Shown one piece after another: positions 6,335 to 7,607 of a DNA stretch of 7,607 nt. The notes under the pieces were generated by a model. It searched no databases. It was given only the letters and a program-made list of their open reading frames with translations, and was not told the DNA's origin. The stretch's first letter is position 1; each line of letters opens with the position of its first letter. Location of the stretch: the NCBI GenBank assembly GCA_027084065.1, contig JALWLR010000040.1, positions 1-7,607 of the forward strand, written 5' to 3'. The translations under genes were made by a program, and so were the position numbers. This DNA comes from Helicobacteraceae bacterium. Its GTDB lineage: Bacteria; Campylobacterota; Campylobacteria; Campylobacterales; Sulfurimonadaceae.

Positions 6335-7095
6335 GTTACAAAGCTTACGCCAAAGTCAATATTTTTTTAAAAATAACAGGAACAAGAGGTAACTATCATA
6401 CGTTGGCTTCACGTTTTATGCGTGTTGAAAATTTGTATGACGAACTGGAGTTCATCCCCAATCGAAGCGATGCTTTTTTGCTTGATGGAAATTTCGGTTG
6501 CGAAACGCGACAAAATACCATTTACAAAGCTTATGCAGCGTTGCTTGATTATACAAAAAGTAAAGAGCTTAAAGAGTTTTTTATAAAAAACGGTGTGGGA
6601 GTGCAAAAGCGCATTCCCGCTTTTGCCGGTCTTGGCGGAGGCAGTAGCGACGCGGCGACTTTTTTGCATATGTGCAACGACTCGTTGGCGCTTGGATTAC
6701 GCACGAAAGAGTTGAGTGAAATTGGAGCGAAAGTGGGTGCGGACGTTCCTTTTTTCATCTACAACTTTGCAAGTGCGAATGTAACGGGCATTGGAGAGAA
6801 TGTCGAGCGTTTTGATGAGTCTCCTTTGTCGCTGGAACTCTTCACACCGAAAATAGAAATCTCCACACCGGCAGTCTATAAGCGTTATAAAGAGCGTTTT
6901 TTTCGTCCTATATCACTGGAAAAAGAGAAAAATCTGCTTCAAAAGAGCTCCCAAGAAGCATTGAGTGAAATGAGTAAAGAAGAAGCGAACGACTTGTATC
7001 TACCAGCACTTGAACTCTATCCAGAGCTGCACGAGTATGCACAAGAGGGATGGTTTTTCAGTGGTAGCGGCAGCTCCTTTTTTAGAGCTTTCTAA
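6331..7095 (+). CDS. ispE: 4-diphosphocytidyl-2-C-methyl-D-erythritol kinase IspE
   Basis: This 254-residue GHMP kinase phosphorylates the 2-hydroxyl of CDP-methylerythritol in the MEP pathway to isopentenyl diphosphate. AKVNIFLKITG (7-17) includes K8, the counterpart of E. coli K10. Y22-H23 is the substrate-loop YH of the GYH motif, with Asn in place of the preceding Gly. The ATP loop PAFAGLGGGSSDAA is at 96-109, GADVPFFI (136-143) carries the catalytic base D138, and SGSGSSFF is the C-terminal GHMP motif. The protein is somewhat shorter than the 283-residue E. coli enzyme but complete in motifs. It starts at an ATGA overlap with csrA and has only a weak A-rich ribosome site, so it probably depends on coupling. 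It seems to be the last gene of the operon; no clear hairpin terminator follows. Confidence 0.93.
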   Translation: MSYKAYAKVNIFLKITGTRGNYHTLASRFMRVENLYDELEFIPNRSDAFLLDGNFGCETRQNTIYKAYAALLDYTKSKELKEFFIKNGVGVQKRIPAFAGLGGGSSDAATFLHMCNDSLALGLRTKELSEIGAKVGADVPFFIYNFASANVTGIGENVERFDESPLSLELFTPKIEISTPAVYKRYKERFFRPISLEKEKNLLQKSSQEALSEMSKEEANDLYLPALELYPELHEYAQEGWFFSGSGSSFFRAF

Positions 7096-7102
7096 TCTTG
7101 CA

Positions 7103-7111
7103 TGTGATAAT
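7103..7111 (+). promoter_or_regulatory. Candidate extended -10 promoter for the outer-membrane protein gene
   Basis: TGTGATAAT (TG-N-GATAAT) matches an extended -10 element at five of six -10 positions. No convincing -35 is seen at 17 bases upstream. It lies in the 47-base gap after ispE, about 31 bases before the next ATG, and would let that gene be expressed independently. Confidence 0.4.
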
Positions 7112-7142
7112 ATTGTAACTGAATTTAAAATAAAGGCTTCTT

Positions 7143-7607
7143 ATGAAAATAGCAAATTTGTTGGTAGCAGGCAGTATGCTTTTTGGTGCGTCGGTATATG
7201 CACAAGAGGAGATAGAGCATCATGAAGCGGAAACACCCTATTATGTAACGGTCAAAGGGATGTATGCTTTTGGTGAAGACTATGAAAATGAAAAGGGTGA
7301 TGCCGGTTACGGAATAGGTATAGATTTAGGATACGAGCTGGGGCATGGTCTGGCTGTTGAGCTGGATGGAACCTATGAAAGTACCGATGTGGAAGTATCA
7401 GGCGATACGGCGGCAATCGACTACTATACAACCTCACTTGACTTGGCTTATGTCTATGAAATAACGGAAAAATTCGGTCTGCTTGCCAAAGTAGGTGTGG
7501 AGTATGAGTATGAAACAGCAGAGGGTGAAAGCACTGACGATACGGGAATCTCCTACGCAGTGGGTATGGAGTATGTCTTTAATAAAAAGTATAACGGTGT
7601 TATAGAG
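7143..7607 (+). CDS. Outer-membrane beta-barrel (porin-like) protein, 3' end outside window
   Basis: An open frame from ATG 7143 runs to the window edge without a stop (155 residues seen). The first 20 residues are a typical Sec signal peptide: K2, a hydrophobic core LLVAGSMLFG, and a VYA cleavage site before Q21. The mature part has a short acidic lead and then alternating strands rich in Gly, Tyr and aliphatic residues, such as YYVTVKGMYAFG, GYGIGIDLGYEL, TTSLDLAYVYEI, FGLLAKVGVEYEYE and ISYAVGMEYVF. Acidic loops connect them, a small monomeric outer-membrane barrel pattern (OmpA/OmpW-like superfamily; about six or seven strands visible). AAAGG at 7132-7136 is six bases before the ATG. No specific function or ligand can be read. 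The strong net negative charge of the loops is typical of surface-exposed or marine proteins. It is probably transcribed apart from ispE. Confidence 0.8.
   Translation, partial: MKIANLLVAGSMLFGASVYAQEEIEHHEAETPYYVTVKGMYAFGEDYENEKGDAGYGIGIDLGYELGHGLAVELDGTYESTDVEVSGDTAAIDYYTTSLDLAYVYEITEKFGLLAKVGVEYEYETAEGESTDDTGISYAVGMEYVFNKKYNGVIE

Noticed and set aside
7072..7089. Inverted repeat AGCTC-N8-GAGCT at the end of ispE as a possible terminator
   Set aside because: The arms are only 5 bp, it lies inside the coding sequence, and no T-tract follows it; the T-run is in the loop.
7010..7225. Open frame of 71 codons on the + strand overlapping the end of ispE
   Set aside because: It is out of frame with both ispE and the outer-membrane protein gene, whose signal peptide and ribosome site clearly claim the region.
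7252..7437. - strand open frame opposite the barrel protein gene
   Set aside because: His/Pro/Arg-rich translation typical of antisense to acidic Gly/Tyr coding sequence; no start context.
1..7607. Search by eye for CRISPR arrays, tRNAs, transposon ends, riboswitch-like leaders and toxin-antitoxin pairs
   Set aside because: No spaced direct repeats, cloverleaf-like segments or mobile-element genes were seen; the only long leader region is the 151-base divergent gap, explained by promoters and dyads.

Overview
The window reads as a stretch of chromosome from a Campylobacterota (epsilonproteobacterial) species, most likely a free-living sulfur-oxidiser type such as Sulfurimonas or Sulfurovum. 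That placement is inferred from three things: the gene order helicase-truB-csrA-ispE (which I recall from Campylobacter jejuni, where smpB follows ispE), the 76-residue CsrA with an extended C-terminus, and the AT-leaning, tightly overlapping gene style. No rRNA, tRNA, CRISPR, insertion sequence or phage gene is visible. No gene-free stretch exceeds about 155 bases.

Left block (1-2171, + strand): the C-terminal part of a low-molecular-weight protein tyrosine phosphatase, then a cysteine synthase, a compact class IV PLP aminotransferase/lyase (PabC-like), and a small acidic-tailed protein. The first three genes overlap one another by 17 and 8 bases, and the fourth follows within 10 bases or overlaps, so this is very probably one transcript. 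The fourth protein looks hypothetical at first sight. Its strand/motif order, its N-terminal helix and its acidic linker plus short basic tail resemble the ClpXP adaptor SspB. This is the most interesting reading in the window.

Middle (2169-3246): a bidirectional hairpin terminator sits between the converging left operon and a LysR-family regulator on the - strand. The regulator is divergent from the helicase operon. The AT-rich gap between them carries a well-formed promoter for lysR, a candidate promoter for the helicase operon, and two dyads of identical geometry (TATAA-N7-TTATA cores, each containing a T-N11-A LysR box). They look like autoregulatory operators and could also influence the divergent operon.

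Right block (3247-7095, + strand): uvrD/pcrA-type helicase, truB, csrA and ispE, joined by 4-, 7- and 4-base stop/start overlaps, with GTG starts for truB and csrA. The operon thus couples DNA repair, tRNA modification, post-transcriptional regulation and isoprenoid synthesis. It is followed by a separately promoted, signal-peptide-bearing outer-membrane beta-barrel protein that runs off the window end. The smpB gene expected after ispE in Campylobacter is not present at this position.
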